Below are positions 11,130-21,585 of a DNA stretch of 64,000 bases, in pieces (position 1 is the first letter of the stretch; every line of letters starts with the position of its first letter). Made by a program: the position numbers and the translations under genes. Source of the stretch: Lonicera japonica (lineage: Eukaryota > Streptophyta > Magnoliopsida > Dipsacales > Caprifoliaceae); the NCBI GenBank assembly GCA_021464415.1, contig CM038465.1, positions 79,208,919-79,272,918 on the forward strand, in the 5' to 3' direction. The notes under the pieces are model-generated. The model saw only the letters and a list, made by a program, of their open reading frames with translations. It was not told the origin of the DNA and did not search any database.

Positions 11130-13315
11130 AGATGTATATTTTTGTCCTTATTTTGCGATACAAGGCAATTCCGCACATTTGCTTTCAAATCGATCGAGCT
11201 TGCTTATGACTTGACATTAATTAATCAGTTTGAAAGACAATCCACCGTCTCACCATCTGTTAAATTGACTTATGGGTTGTGATTGATGGACCCAAATGCA
11301 TCTCCCTAATTTTCGATTTTTACTACCTTTCTCTGTGATTGATGGACCCAAAGTCCTTTAGGGACAAAAGGCGTTATCTCTCTCTTCCTATTCTTCTCGT
11401 TTTGCGTTCCATTTTCATAGACATCCCATACTTGTCTCTTACATCCTAGTGTTACTTTCGTAAATGTGTTTGTCATTAAAAGAGATACCTTTGGATCTGA
11501 TTTGGTGCTCGAAGAAGTTTAGAGGTTTGGCTGTTAGGCTCGGTGTCTTTGGGGGTAAGTTGTTGATGCTCATTTAAATAATAGTTGTTGATTTGTAATT
11601 TATTAGTTCATATTTGTTACCTTGGGGTTACTTTTAGTTAAGGTTTTTTGTTTCCTCTTCCATTCTTCGGAGATTATAGGTAGAGGTTGATGGTGATAGT
11701 AAACATCTGTCCGGTTTATGGCCTAAACTGTTGTCGGTTTATACATCTTATTAGTAGATGCTTTTTGGTTGTCAAATCTGTTGGACTTAACTATGAATGC
11801 GGGGAGAGAAGTTAGTGGGTTCAACTTTCAAGGCTTACTGCAGCTTGAGTGTTTTAGTTTCTGTTTTGGATGGTTTCTCTTTGTTTCATGTTAATCGAAC
11901 ACAGAACACTGCATAAACACTTGTTTTGAGCTTCCAATTTCCTTTCAACACAATGTGGTCGCATTGTTTTATGTTTCACTTGAATGTGTTCTGCTTCTGC
12001 CTTCTGCTCTTAATACCTACACAGGCTGAGAATCTCAAAAGATATATATATATATTCCTTATATATAATATATGAAATTATGCTGCATTACAGGTGGATT
12101 TTAGTGGTTTTCTAAACAGTGGAGCTAGTGCATCCTCTGGCACGCTCACCCAGTCTTGCATAGTTGTAAGTGGCCGTAGCAACCGCTGTCATTCTAAACG
12201 CTCCATTGGTACTACTAGTGGATATAAGCTGTCCTCAGATTCCTTTAGCCAAGAAGTTGAGAGCTTCCTCCTTAATGCCATAAACATGAGCTTCTTGGAG
12301 CGCTTAAACTTGGCTTGGAAGATAATGTTCCCATCACCCACAGCAATACGAAAATCTAATGCAACATCGCTAAGCAACGTTTGAAAATGATTCTCTTCTC
12401 TGACCGTTGTGCTGTAAGTGAGGAGGCAAAACAGAAGATAGTGAGCAATATAGTGACCTCTTTATCAGATTTTGTGGAGATAGAATCACAAGATAAAGTT
12501 CAGCTGAGTGTCTCTACAGATCCATCCCTTGGGACTATTTACTCTGTTACAGTGCCTGTACGGAGGGTAAGGCCGGAATATCAAATTGATGATGAACTCG
12601 GAACAATTACAAATGTGGAGTACAAAGATAATGGAGATAGTTCGGGGTCGGTGGATGTGACATTCGATTTCTATTTACCAAATGAAAATCTCAATGAGTA
12701 TGGGATGTGATGTATGTTGGAATCTAATTCATGTGGGTGGTTGTAAGAGATTTTTGTTTTCCTAGTATTAAGGGCGTCTCCTGCTACGCTACATCTTTGG
12801 ATTTATTTTCTAACTTGGAACAAGCCCCTGAACTTTGTAAATAATGAAATTTTAATTAGTTGATGAAATAATTTTCTGCGTTTGAAGTCTTTTACTTGAC
12901 ATGGTGCTTTTGTGCTGACTTTGTATCATGCATATTTGCTCAGTAAAATGAATATATTACTGTTGCTGGTGTTTGGAAAGTTGGCGATTGCATATTTGGT
13001 GATGCTTTCCGAGAAATATGAGTCCAGATTTGATTTTTGCATTCTACCAGCATGTCTAAAATGGTTTTCATTTTGAAATAATTTACAAAATTCAAATCTT
13101 TTCTTTTTGCAAACACCTGTACCCCAAAAAAGAAGGAAGGAATTAAATATTCTACCATTATGTCCAAAATGGTTAACCTTGAAGAGGGGTTGTTTTGAAT
13201 CGTATCAAACATGTTATATATTGGGCGAAATTGAGCAGAAATTTAATAATACTTTTTTGTGCTAAAGTTTAATAACTAATACTCCTTGCTCAAATTCAAA
13301 ATTCGTAAAAGATTA

Positions 13316-13628
13316 GGGCCCGTTCGGTAACGTTTTCGGAGAATGTTTTCGGAGAATGTTTTCGGAGAATGTTTTCAGAAAATGAAAATGAGAAAATGAA
13401 TTTTCCGAAAACGAAAATAGTGAAAACATTTTCCGAGAACGAAAACAGTGAAAATGAAGATTGCAAGACTGAAAATGGTGAAAATATCATTTTGGCGTTT
13501 TTGCGTTTTATGCTTTAAACTTGAATTCGTTTTTCGTGTTTTTGTCAATATCCCACCGAACGCATTTTTTATCTGTTTTTGAACTCAAAAAACAAAAACG
13601 GGTCTTAAAAACACTACCGAACAGACCT
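13316..13628. mobile_element. Tourist-like (PIF/Harbinger) MITE
   Basis: 313 bp bounded by inverted GGGCCCGTTCGGTA and TACCGAACAGACCT, flanked by TTA on both sides (13313-13315 and 13629-13631), the expected 3-bp target duplication. The interior has a triplicated ttttcggagaatg and many gaaaa/ttttc words that fold back. Confidence 0.75.
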
Positions 13629-13673
13629 TTAATAATCATATATGTATATATATATAACTTGTTTTGAATTATT

Positions 13674-13747
13674 GTCTGGGTAGTGTAGTCGGTTATCACG
13701 CTAGTCTCGCACAATAGATGTCCCCGGTTTGAACCCAGGCTCGGACA
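13674..13747 (+). pseudogene. tRNA-Val-like pseudogene (anticodon position reads CGC)
   Basis: 74 nt folding as a cloverleaf: acceptor GTCTGGG/CTCGGAC pairs throughout (with G-U), the D arm is intact, and the T-arm sequence resembles plant tRNA-Val(CAC). Against function: the anticodon loop CTCGCAC reads CGC instead of CAC, position 40 breaks the anticodon stem (G-A), the T loop is TTTGAAC instead of TTCGAAC, and the T stem has a C-A mismatch. Most likely a decayed tRNA gene or the head of a SINE. Confidence 0.75.
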
Positions 13748-14401
13748 TTTGATTGTTATTATGCTTTAGCAAGAAAAATCCAGCACTCGTCCTTATTCTC
13801 GATGAAGCAACTAAAACTAAGAAGGTAAGAACCCATTCATTTGTAGAAGACGGCCGGGGGGGGGGGGGGGGGGCATGGCTTGTTTGTCTACAGCAATGCA
13901 AGGGCCTTCCTCAAATACAAATTTTGTTTCAAGTTATTTGGAGGCTCCATTCTTATACGAGAAATCAAATAAAAATAAAAGAAAGGTTTGCGTCGGAAAT
14001 GTTATGGTGTTGGGCCTCTAAACGGCAAAGAAATATACGACGGACAGATCATGAGAAGAAGTGCAACCAACCACTCCCAAAAGGCTTTAATCACGACACA
14101 CACTTCACCAAATACAAGATAATGCCATTCTTCATAAAGGCATAATCTATTTTAAACAGAGGTAAAACCTCAACAGAATTACAACCAACAACTGGGCAGT
14201 TCAATAACAATCACCAACTCTTTCACAAATGCTAACTCCTAGGATGAAAATATAATGTAACAATAGGTCAAGAGTAGAGGTATAGAACAACTCTTGTACA
14301 GCAAACAGTCAAACTAGTGTATCTGCATTCATTCAGAGGATAGAAATCTGCAGATCAATGTCTCCCACATCCCTCTAGAAGGTTCTAGAACCAACTTTCT
14401 T
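13748..14401. other. Spacer between tRNA-like relic and IPK 3' end
   Basis: Contains an unbroken run of 18 G (13856-13873) and a 130-codon open frame (13753-14145) with no recognisable domain that crosses this G run, so I do not call it a gene. The part next to 14401 is the probable IPK 3' UTR on the minus strand. Confidence 0.5.
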
Positions 14402-17400
14402 TCATCGCACAAACCGAATGATAGTTCCGACCCAGTCTTCAGGCATCTTGTCTTTCAGTTGGCCACTTAGGGCCATTAGAGAGTGGCTCGTGGCTGCCTG
14501 TAATACCCAAGTTTTAGTTCATCTAAACTTCAGATTGACGCAGACTACAATTGAATGCTATCAAAACTTAATACCTCCACAATATAGACATCGATTCCAA
14601 GTTTCGCAATCATTGCTGCTTCTGTAACTTTGGTCAGCATCCCCCCTGTGGTATCGTGGGCCGCTACAGTCATCTCAACTGTTGATAAAAACATGTTCAG
14701 TCAAAAGTTTGTCCATAGATTGTAGTTTAGAATTTATGTAAGAGTGGTATTTAAAATGCAAGATAAGAAAATAAAAAAAAATGGTCATAAATTCATAATC
14801 AAATTTGCAGGTTCAGCCTTAAGAAAATTAATTATCCTCTACCAACCTTGGGTATTCATGTCTTGTAAAGTTGGTTTAACAACAGACCAGCTCCCATCTT
14901 CACGAACAGCTGTTATGGTCAAAACATCAGTCTATCAAACCAACATGGGAGATTAGCCTAAAATTCAGAGTACCATAAATGTGTGAAAACTAGGGGCTTA
15001 AACCGAGTTCTCACCAATCTCCCTAAGTAGTAAAGCATTCAGTTCTGTTGGTGGACGGTCATATACCCCAGAAACATCTGTCTTTGATCCATATTATATA
15101 GGATAACATACTTAAAAAGATGTTTCACATGTAACAGAAAATGACAGGTGGCATAAAATTAAAGAACTATATAACTTGTGGAAATGTGAGAGCGAGTTGG
15201 ATATCGGATACGAGAAAAACAACAAATTCGGGCTTTAATTCTGCTGCCAGATGGCGTATGATGACATCTCCACTCAATATAGTGCAGTCCTGACATACTG
15301 GTGTTAATACATAATATTGTTGAAGTTTTGTGTATTTTGAAAAAAAAATGGAAGAAGAAGAAAAACCAAAGCAAGCACCAAGTGTACACTATTAGTTTTC
15401 TTAAGTTCCACATAGGAGGGATATAAAAACTTTTATGGGCTTTTATGGGGAGAATTTGCCTAAGGGCTTGAGCCCTTTGGACATTAGAATTTTGTGCTAT
15501 TGGGTGAGGACTTGGATGAGTGTGGTTCACCACGCGCACCGACCAACCCGGGCCAAGCTCGGGCTTACTCTAGGTCAAGTATTATCCTTTTAGACAAATT
15601 ACTTTTGAAATTTTTTATTAAAAATAATTTTCATCCTCCATTGTTATCGAATACATTCTCCAAAAAAAAAATTCCTCCAAATTTTTTTTTGCCTCCGACA
15701 GGAATACTTTACCAATTCCGACCGACTTACAAAGGGAGTCAGAATTCTGATTTCCCTCCGTGCTAAGGAAATCGAGACAAAGGAAAATCTTGGGCTGTTG
15801 TATCCTGGGAACGGCGTAGCCGTTCCGAACTGCTAGCATAAACACCGAGCAAAGCCGCGAAACGTCTTAAAGAGAGCGACCTAGACCGCGACTCAACCCG
15901 GTGTTTTCCTATCGCTACTTGGTAAATTCGTTCTTGTTTCAACATTAACACCCATTATCAATGACCAAGAAGCTGACTACACGTAATAAGTAAAGAGATC
16001 AAACCAGTGAGGAATCAAGTACAGCATCTCCGTGCAGAACCTACATTGACAAGTAGCAAAAGAATTACGTTGGCATTTCTAACTGGACTTTTCCAGGCTG
16101 TATGTGAATATCAAAAAAATTAATGATAAGGACGAACATAGGAAGCATACAGTTATGAATAATATTTATTGCTTCATTTTCATAAATAGTTCAAACTTAA
16201 CATGATACAGTCCCAAAAGGCATATGGGCTTTGTTTAGATACTACTTTTTTCACAGAAGAAGAAATAGAGAGATTGTATTTAATCCAATAGGAATATGAT
16301 GCCATTCAAACAAATGTAAGGCCCAAATATTGATTATGGAAGCAGAGACCAAAGTGATTTATTAATTGAATATGATGATTGAAATAACTCATTTATTGTT
16401 TTGTGATATCATGGCAATACATGTCCGTCCACACAGCATGCAAGAAAACTTGCATAGCGAGATAAAGAGGGTTCAGTGAACATAGAAATTAATTCAAAGA
16501 ATGAATTCTTAATCAAACTTACTGGTAAAAAACCGGAGTCTATGGCCTTAGCCACCATAGAAACGTCAGCTGAGGCAATCTGTGAATACAAAAGTCAAGA
16601 TATTCAGATTTTTAGGATTTAAGTTCAACCAAAAAAAGATACCCAGAAAAGGGTGGGAAAAGGATATCTCATAATTGATGTATATATTCAGAAAATACAA
16701 TGTTCTGGAAATCTTCTAACATTTCTTTCACATGTTGACCATCCACACGAAAATGGAGACATTCCGATGGAAGGGATACCCTCTGCAAGAAATCATAGAA
16801 CAATTTCTGAAGTGAGACTTTTAGACACAACATTTTCTAGCAAGTACAGATGATAAAGCAAGGTCTTAATGGCTGGATTGGTTAAAATTTGAAAATGACA
16901 AGTTGACAACTTGACAAAGTATCAGAGCGATCCTGTCTCTAGGATCGGTTCCTTCATTGATTTCCGACAGACTTTAGGTCTGTTTGAGGTATTTCTTGTT
17001 CCCTTCCAAACCAATCATTTCTGATTATTTTATTCGTTATTTTAATCGCGATAATTTGAGAAATCTGCAAAAGAGATGGCTAATCCTTCAAGTAATGCCT
17101 CTTCGTTGCATGCAACTGGAACCGGATCTGGTGGAGAAGATCATCTCTCCACTCAAATCAATGAGATTCCAAATTTACAAATTACCACGGTTAAGTTAGA
17201 TGGCATAAACTATCTCACATGGGCGCAGTCTGCCAAGATGTATATTGGTGGACGAGGAAAGATAGGTTTTTTGACTGGTGCTGAAAAAGAACCCAAATCA
17301 GATGATCCAAAGTACCCTAAGTGGTATGCAGATAACTCTCTTGTAATGACCTGGCTAATTAACACGATGCAATCTCATATCTCTGCTGGATATTTGTTTA

Positions 17401-20377
17401 TGCGTATGGCAAAGCAAATTTGGGATTCTACGCACAGTACTTATTCCCAGCGACAAAACAATGCATGAATCTTTCAGCTTTCTAATGAGATCGCTCAGTT
17501 TAAGCAAGGTAATCTGACCTTGGCTACGTATTATGCTAGGCTACGTGCAGTGTGGGAAGAACTCAATCATTACGATACTTACATAGAATGGCCAGGTGAT
17601 GGTGCAGCAGGTATTTATGCTAAAATGATGGAGAAAAATAGTGTTTCAATTTCTGGCAGGTCTAAACCCAGAATTTGAATACGAGCGATTCCATTTATTA
17701 GATTGGGATCCATTTCCGAATCTCGAGGAGGCTTATTCATATTGTTTATCTGATCAAAGTCGTCAAGCTCCAGCTCCTCCTATTGCTTTGATACCTCCTG
17801 AAGTATCCGTTATGGCTGCACAGATCTCACAACAGACACCACCCTCTGCGCCTCCTGCACCACCCCTCCTCTCTCTCCAGAATCGCCCATCATCAACAAA
17901 TCAGTCCTTCTCTCGTCCATGAAAGCACTGCAATCATTGTGGGGAATGGGGACATGTCAAAACCAATTGTTGGTCACTTCATGGACGCTCTCCGAGTCAA
18001 TCTAAAAGCAATCAACACCATTCAAATCGGTCTCAATCCTCCACTCATCTTGCTACTGAGTTACATACGCAGCACGACTCGCGTTCATCGGGCTCTCTTA
18101 CAGAAGAGGAGATAAACAAGTTCCGACAAGTTCCGACAAGTTTTTTCCCAGATTAGCAATGCTCCTTCCACTTCAACAGAAACAGTTCAGAAACTTCCTG
18201 ACTTGATAGAGACAAAATTCATGATTATCTCGTCTCAGTAGATGAATAGCATTCATGATTTGCGTTTTTCCTAATGCAATGAAACGAATTGAAGTATGTG
18301 GACTAAAATTACATAGATATAGAACCTCCATTCTACGAAGTCAAATCATAGATTAGTCTCGAACTAGAGATTTTCAGAATGAGAGTTCTGCAAAATATGA
18401 ATCAACTACCATGTAACTTGAAACAAAAAACAGATAATTTGGCAAGCAATTACGCTATAGGTCAGATGCGCACCTCTTGCTAGTGCTCTAACAATTTCGA
18501 GATTTAGGGATGTAACCTGAAATAATGTGAAGAAACATAGACAGAATGAGACCTTAAGAAGATTCCCATTCATCAACAATCTTCATGAGAGTAACAGCCA
18601 AGGCAGATCAAATGAATCAATGTAAAAGGAAAAAAAATTCATGATGCAAAATGAACTTTTCATAATCACATAGATTTATGTGTTGGAATTCACTTTATGC
18701 AATGGTAAGCGATGAAATTACCATGCATATTCAAGAAGCTTCGTACAAGCATGACATTTGCTGATGCATTGTTCTAATCATTTGATGAAACTCAAGAACA
18801 AATTAATGGCCTATTGGCCTGTAAATCTTACAGAGATACGTGTAGCAACAAAACCAGCCTTTACAAATGGTTGGTTCAATCCACCTTTATGAACACCAGA
18901 CTTGCTAGCTTGAAAGTGCCCAAATGAACCTGAAGCCAGCAATTACAGAAAGAGTTAAACTGCCACAAGTCAATACAAAAGTAATAGAATTAGAATGTCT
19001 TCTTTGAACACGGATAAAACTGCAACGATAGTTGTTTACCTTACCACGTCTTTTACTCCTTGTATTACAACACAGCTTAATCATTCACCCAATACACCAT
19101 ACTCGAAGTAAATCTCATTGAATAATTGAAATTGCTTAAAATTTTGTTAAAGAAATTAAAATGCTCGCTAACTAACCAGCTCCATGGACAATAACAAAAC
19201 TGCCAGAATCCAAAACCAATGGATCACTGTAATCGTCAACTACACATGGAGTTTCTGAAATCCCAGGACGCTTGCTCCAATCCATCCCAAGAACCTTCCC
19301 AGAAGGACCCCCGGATGTCATTGCTTCCCTCAGCTGTAAAGAAACCATTTCAAGATTTTCTTCATTTATCTTCTCTAATTCATTTTTGCAGGTGATTGCA
19401 GCCCCTCCTGAACAACATATAAAACGAAACCATCAATCAATACTTCAATAACTCGTCAATAACTTAAGGTCAGCTGTGCATTTTCCTTCGCTATATGCAC
19501 TTGTTCGCTCGCTAATCGCTACATTGATTATATTTCAACCACGGCTTACATATGTTAAAACCGGAATTACGGTATTGATTGATAATCTTTAGTAATAAAA
19601 TCGACAACTAATGTCATAATAATCTAACTCAAAGTGTCAACTGAAGAGCAAGGCATTTTTCACAGACGAAATGAAACACGAAGAGTTGTAAAATGATAGG
19701 CCTACTATAAGAACTCAAAACAGTTGAACTGATAATATCCAGAAAACAAAACTATTTAAATCCGAAGTTAAATATTTAATTGGTGATTAGGAGTTTGTTT
19801 GTTTTGGCCACTTAAATCTGAAAAATTAAAGTTTTCAGATTTAAGTGGTTTTAAATTTGTTTGTTTGCTAAAAAAAATTAAGTGGTTTGCCACCTAAATT
19901 TGAAAATTTGGAGAAAAATTTTAAGTGCAAATTTGCCATTTAAATCTGAAAACTTAAAACACCCTATTGTAAAATACCTATTTTAGAAGCTTTGTTTCTC
20001 ATTGTGCATGTGATCTAAATAAACTAATAAGGGCAAAATTATCATATTAAAAAAATTCAATTTTTAGATGGGTTATATTTTAAATACAGTGTTCAAAAAT
20101 AAACAAATAATTTTTTCAATTTCAATTTTCAGTTTAGTTTTTAGTTGTTTTATCAAAATCACGTAGGTGACTCTTTACTGAACTAATAAAATTAACAAGC
20201 ATGTGTAGAGTTATTTTTAGGCAGAAGAAAGGAATGACAGATTTAATGGAGAAATTAGTATTGTAGAAGAGAGAGAGAGAGAGAGAGAGATGAGATTTGC
20301 TGACCGAGTTTGACGATGCAACGGATTGGTTTGGTAAGGTTAACGGTGGTGGTGTTTCGATGCTTTGCTCCACTCAT
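14402..20377 (-). CDS. IPK: Isopentenyl phosphate kinase, 12 exons, complete
   Basis: IPK phosphorylates isopentenyl (and dimethylallyl) monophosphate with ATP, returning it to the isoprenoid diphosphate pool; it belongs to the amino acid kinase fold. Exons in transcript order: 20377-20305, 19407-19177, 18929-18832, 18516-18474, 16782-16721, 16579-16523, 16040-16005, 15289-15212, 15081-15015, 14909-14847, 14678-14575, 14497-14402. All junctions are GT-AG, phases agree, and the sum is 1008 nt (335 aa plus stop), close to the Arabidopsis protein. Visible motifs: CIVKLGG (20-26) for phosphate binding; VHGAGSFGHFQAS (98 on) with the family-diagnostic His at 106; GIPSIGMSPFSCGW; VLHGDAV (189-195); ILSGD (204-208); TDVSGVYDRPP (227-237); AHDTTGG (276-282). 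I chose the ATG at 20377 because it is in frame with KLGG; the ATG at 20373 is not. Intron 4 carries a retroelement fragment on the opposite strand. The gene looks intact. Confidence 0.95.
15540..15930 (-). mobile_element. Possible LTR-retroelement fragment in IPK intron 7
   Basis: Sequence unlike the surrounding AT-rich intron. On the minus strand it reads phrases such as tcgctctctttaagacgttt and cgcggctttgctcggtgttt that I associate with copia LTRs of plants. No terminal repeats or target duplication seen; low certainty. Confidence 0.3.
16870..18240 (+). mobile_element. Ty1/copia fragment (PBS-like site plus gag) in IPK intron 4
   Basis: A retrotransposon piece lying opposite to IPK. A primer-binding-like agtatcagagc at 16919-16929 resembles the TGGTATCAGAGC complement of initiator tRNA-Met. 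A gag reading frame starts at 17076 with ITTVKLDGINYLTWAQSAKM (copia gag N-domain), meets a stop at 17466-17468, continues in frame (FQLSNEIAQFKQG), shifts frame near 17640 in an A-rich stretch, and meets a stop at 17920-17922. Just after it is a perfect CX2CX4HX4C zinc knuckle (CNHCGEWGHVKTNC). Protease, integrase, RT and RNase H and both LTRs are absent, so this is a dead 5' internal fragment. Confidence 0.85.
19790..20115. repeat. Foldback-rich MITE-like insertion in IPK intron 1
   Basis: Contains a perfect 17-bp inverted repeat, ccacttaaatctgaaaa (19808-19824) and its complement (19832-19848), around a 7-base loop. Further copies of the cacttaaat/atttaagtg word at about 19880-19900 and 19935-19955 form additional foldbacks. 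Left edge gtttgtttgttttgg and right edge with aaaaataaacaaata are weakly inverted. Confidence 0.55.
20240..20304 (-). repeat. (GA)n tract beside IPK exon 1 donor
   Basis: About ten GA units (20269-20290) lie only about 15 bases from the first splice donor of IPK; on the gene strand it is a CT tract. Confidence 0.8.
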
Positions 20378-20749
20378 CTCCTCTCTTCAAACTTGCTTTT
20401 ATTATTATTGAGATTGAAATGAGATGTGCATCAATAGCCTTTTTAGCATCATCATCTTTCTTGGATTAAATATGGATCCGTCGCATCAATATAACGCTGA
20501 TTTATTAAATACAGGGTACCTCGTGCGGATGGGAGCATAATTTGTGAATTTTTTTAGATAATAAATATAATTTTAAGTAGAAAATATAAAATTTGAAAAT
20601 TAAATAATAAAAAAGAAACAAATGAAATACTTTTCATGAGTGAAAAGCCAAATACCAATCACCTTTAGATAACACTTATTTACAACAATGCATTTTTACT
20701 TTATCTCATGTGCAAGCTAAATATATAATGATTACATTCTAGTATAATA
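20378..20749. promoter_or_regulatory. IPK upstream region
   Basis: Divergent spacer containing the IPK 5' leader and presumed promoter (minus strand). No clear TATA box is placed; AT-rich past 20540. Low confidence for any specific element. Confidence 0.35.
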
Positions 20750-21002
20750 TTCTCTCCGTCCCAAATTGTTAGTGCATCTTTCTTTTTTTAAATGTCCCAA
20801 AATAAATGTACACTTTCTATAAAATGTAAATACATACCTATTTTACCCTTTTGCATTTTCACTTTTCAAGTAAAAGTTTTGAATAAAGAAAATGGTAAAA
20901 AGGGAAAATCAATGTAAATTAAGCAAAAAAGTGCAATGATGATGTTGGATCCTTAATAAGTTGAATTTTCCAAAAGGGACCAGCAATTTGGGACGGAGGG
21001 AG
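20750..21002. mobile_element. Stowaway-type MITE
   Basis: 253 bp with ends TTCTCTCCGTCCCAAATTG and CAATTTGGGACGGAGGGAG, the characteristic Stowaway (Tc1/Mariner) terminal repeat, flanked by TA on both sides (20748-20749, 21003-21004). Confidence 0.85.
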
Positions 21003-21585
21003 TAACAAAATAGACCACCATGCTTGCAATTAATAAATATTCACGCTGCTAACAAAAATAGTATTGCATACATTATCTACCAAAAAACTATCTTAGTAAA
21101 CACATTTACAAAATCTAGTACTTACATATTTACCAAAAAATAGATGGTTGCTTTTACAAAAATAAAAAAGTAATAAGGCTTTAAATATACAAAAAAAAAA
21201 TATCAACTATCAGTATTGTTGTGGTCCTATTAATAACCACCATATTTTCGGTATATCAAATTTCGCAAGGTAAGACTATCCACCCCCACGCAATAAGGCC
21301 AACGAAAATGGGTCGCGATGAAAATCTGCCATTTTTAAGATACGTAAAATATTAAAATCAAAATAAAGAAAAAAATATTACTTAAATACTTGAACATAAT
21401 CAAATAAACATTACCCTATTAATTCTTCCCCATCCTTGATTTTCAACTGAATTTATACGTCGTAGTTCAGCAGCTTTATCATCCCAAGACTGTAAATTTT
21501 AGACAAATAGTGTAATTCAATTACAAATACTAAAAAGTAACTATTTAAATAATAAAACTAGTGGTAGTACCTGACATATCAAGTA
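21003..21585. other. AT-rich flank of the Helitron 3' side
   Basis: No gene. The 3' end of the Helitron (CTRR with a hairpin, on the minus strand) should lie here, but I could not find a convincing hairpin plus CTAG. Confidence 0.4.

Larger units (their letters stand above)
9571..12093 (+). other. Large MINE intron with transposon insertions
   Basis: Begins GTTTAT and ends ATTACAG. It contains a SINE-like unit (about 10400-10585), a TIR element rich in CGGGT words (about 10659-11129), AT dinucleotide tracts at 10838-10858 and 12042-12053, and otherwise unremarkable T-rich intron sequence. Confidence 0.8.
9472..12710 (+). pseudogene. MINE1: Chloroplast division-site factor MinE, two exons, frameshifted
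   Basis: MinE sets the plastid division site with MinD by acting on FtsZ-ring placement in the stroma. Exon 1 is 9472-9570 (33 codons, MAISGDLRVS... with a five-His run and a basic Ser-rich transit-peptide-like segment). A GT-AG intron covers 9571-12093, and exon 2 runs 12094-12710. The SK/VDF junction matches the Arabidopsis protein as I remember it. Exon 2 has FLLNAINMSFLERLNLAWKI (plant-specific linker), then the conserved MinE core KMILFSDR, FVEIESQDKVQLSVS, TIYSVTVPVRR and a C-terminal ITNVEYKD...DVTFDFYLP. The N-terminal part of exon 2 reads into a stop at 12382-12384, while the core continues two bases out of phase: one base is missing (or two added) around 12366-12368. The rest is well conserved, so this is either a recent loss or a sequence error. 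Expected intact length is about 238 aa, near the family norm. Confidence 0.9.

Noticed and set aside
13753..14145. 130-codon open frame
   Set aside because: It crosses the poly-G run, has no recognisable domain and no supporting leader or splice signals.
20134..20373. 79-codon frame starting MEQSIETPPP as IPK start
   Set aside because: It is out of frame with the CIVKLGG motif; the ATG four bases upstream (20377) gives the correct frame.
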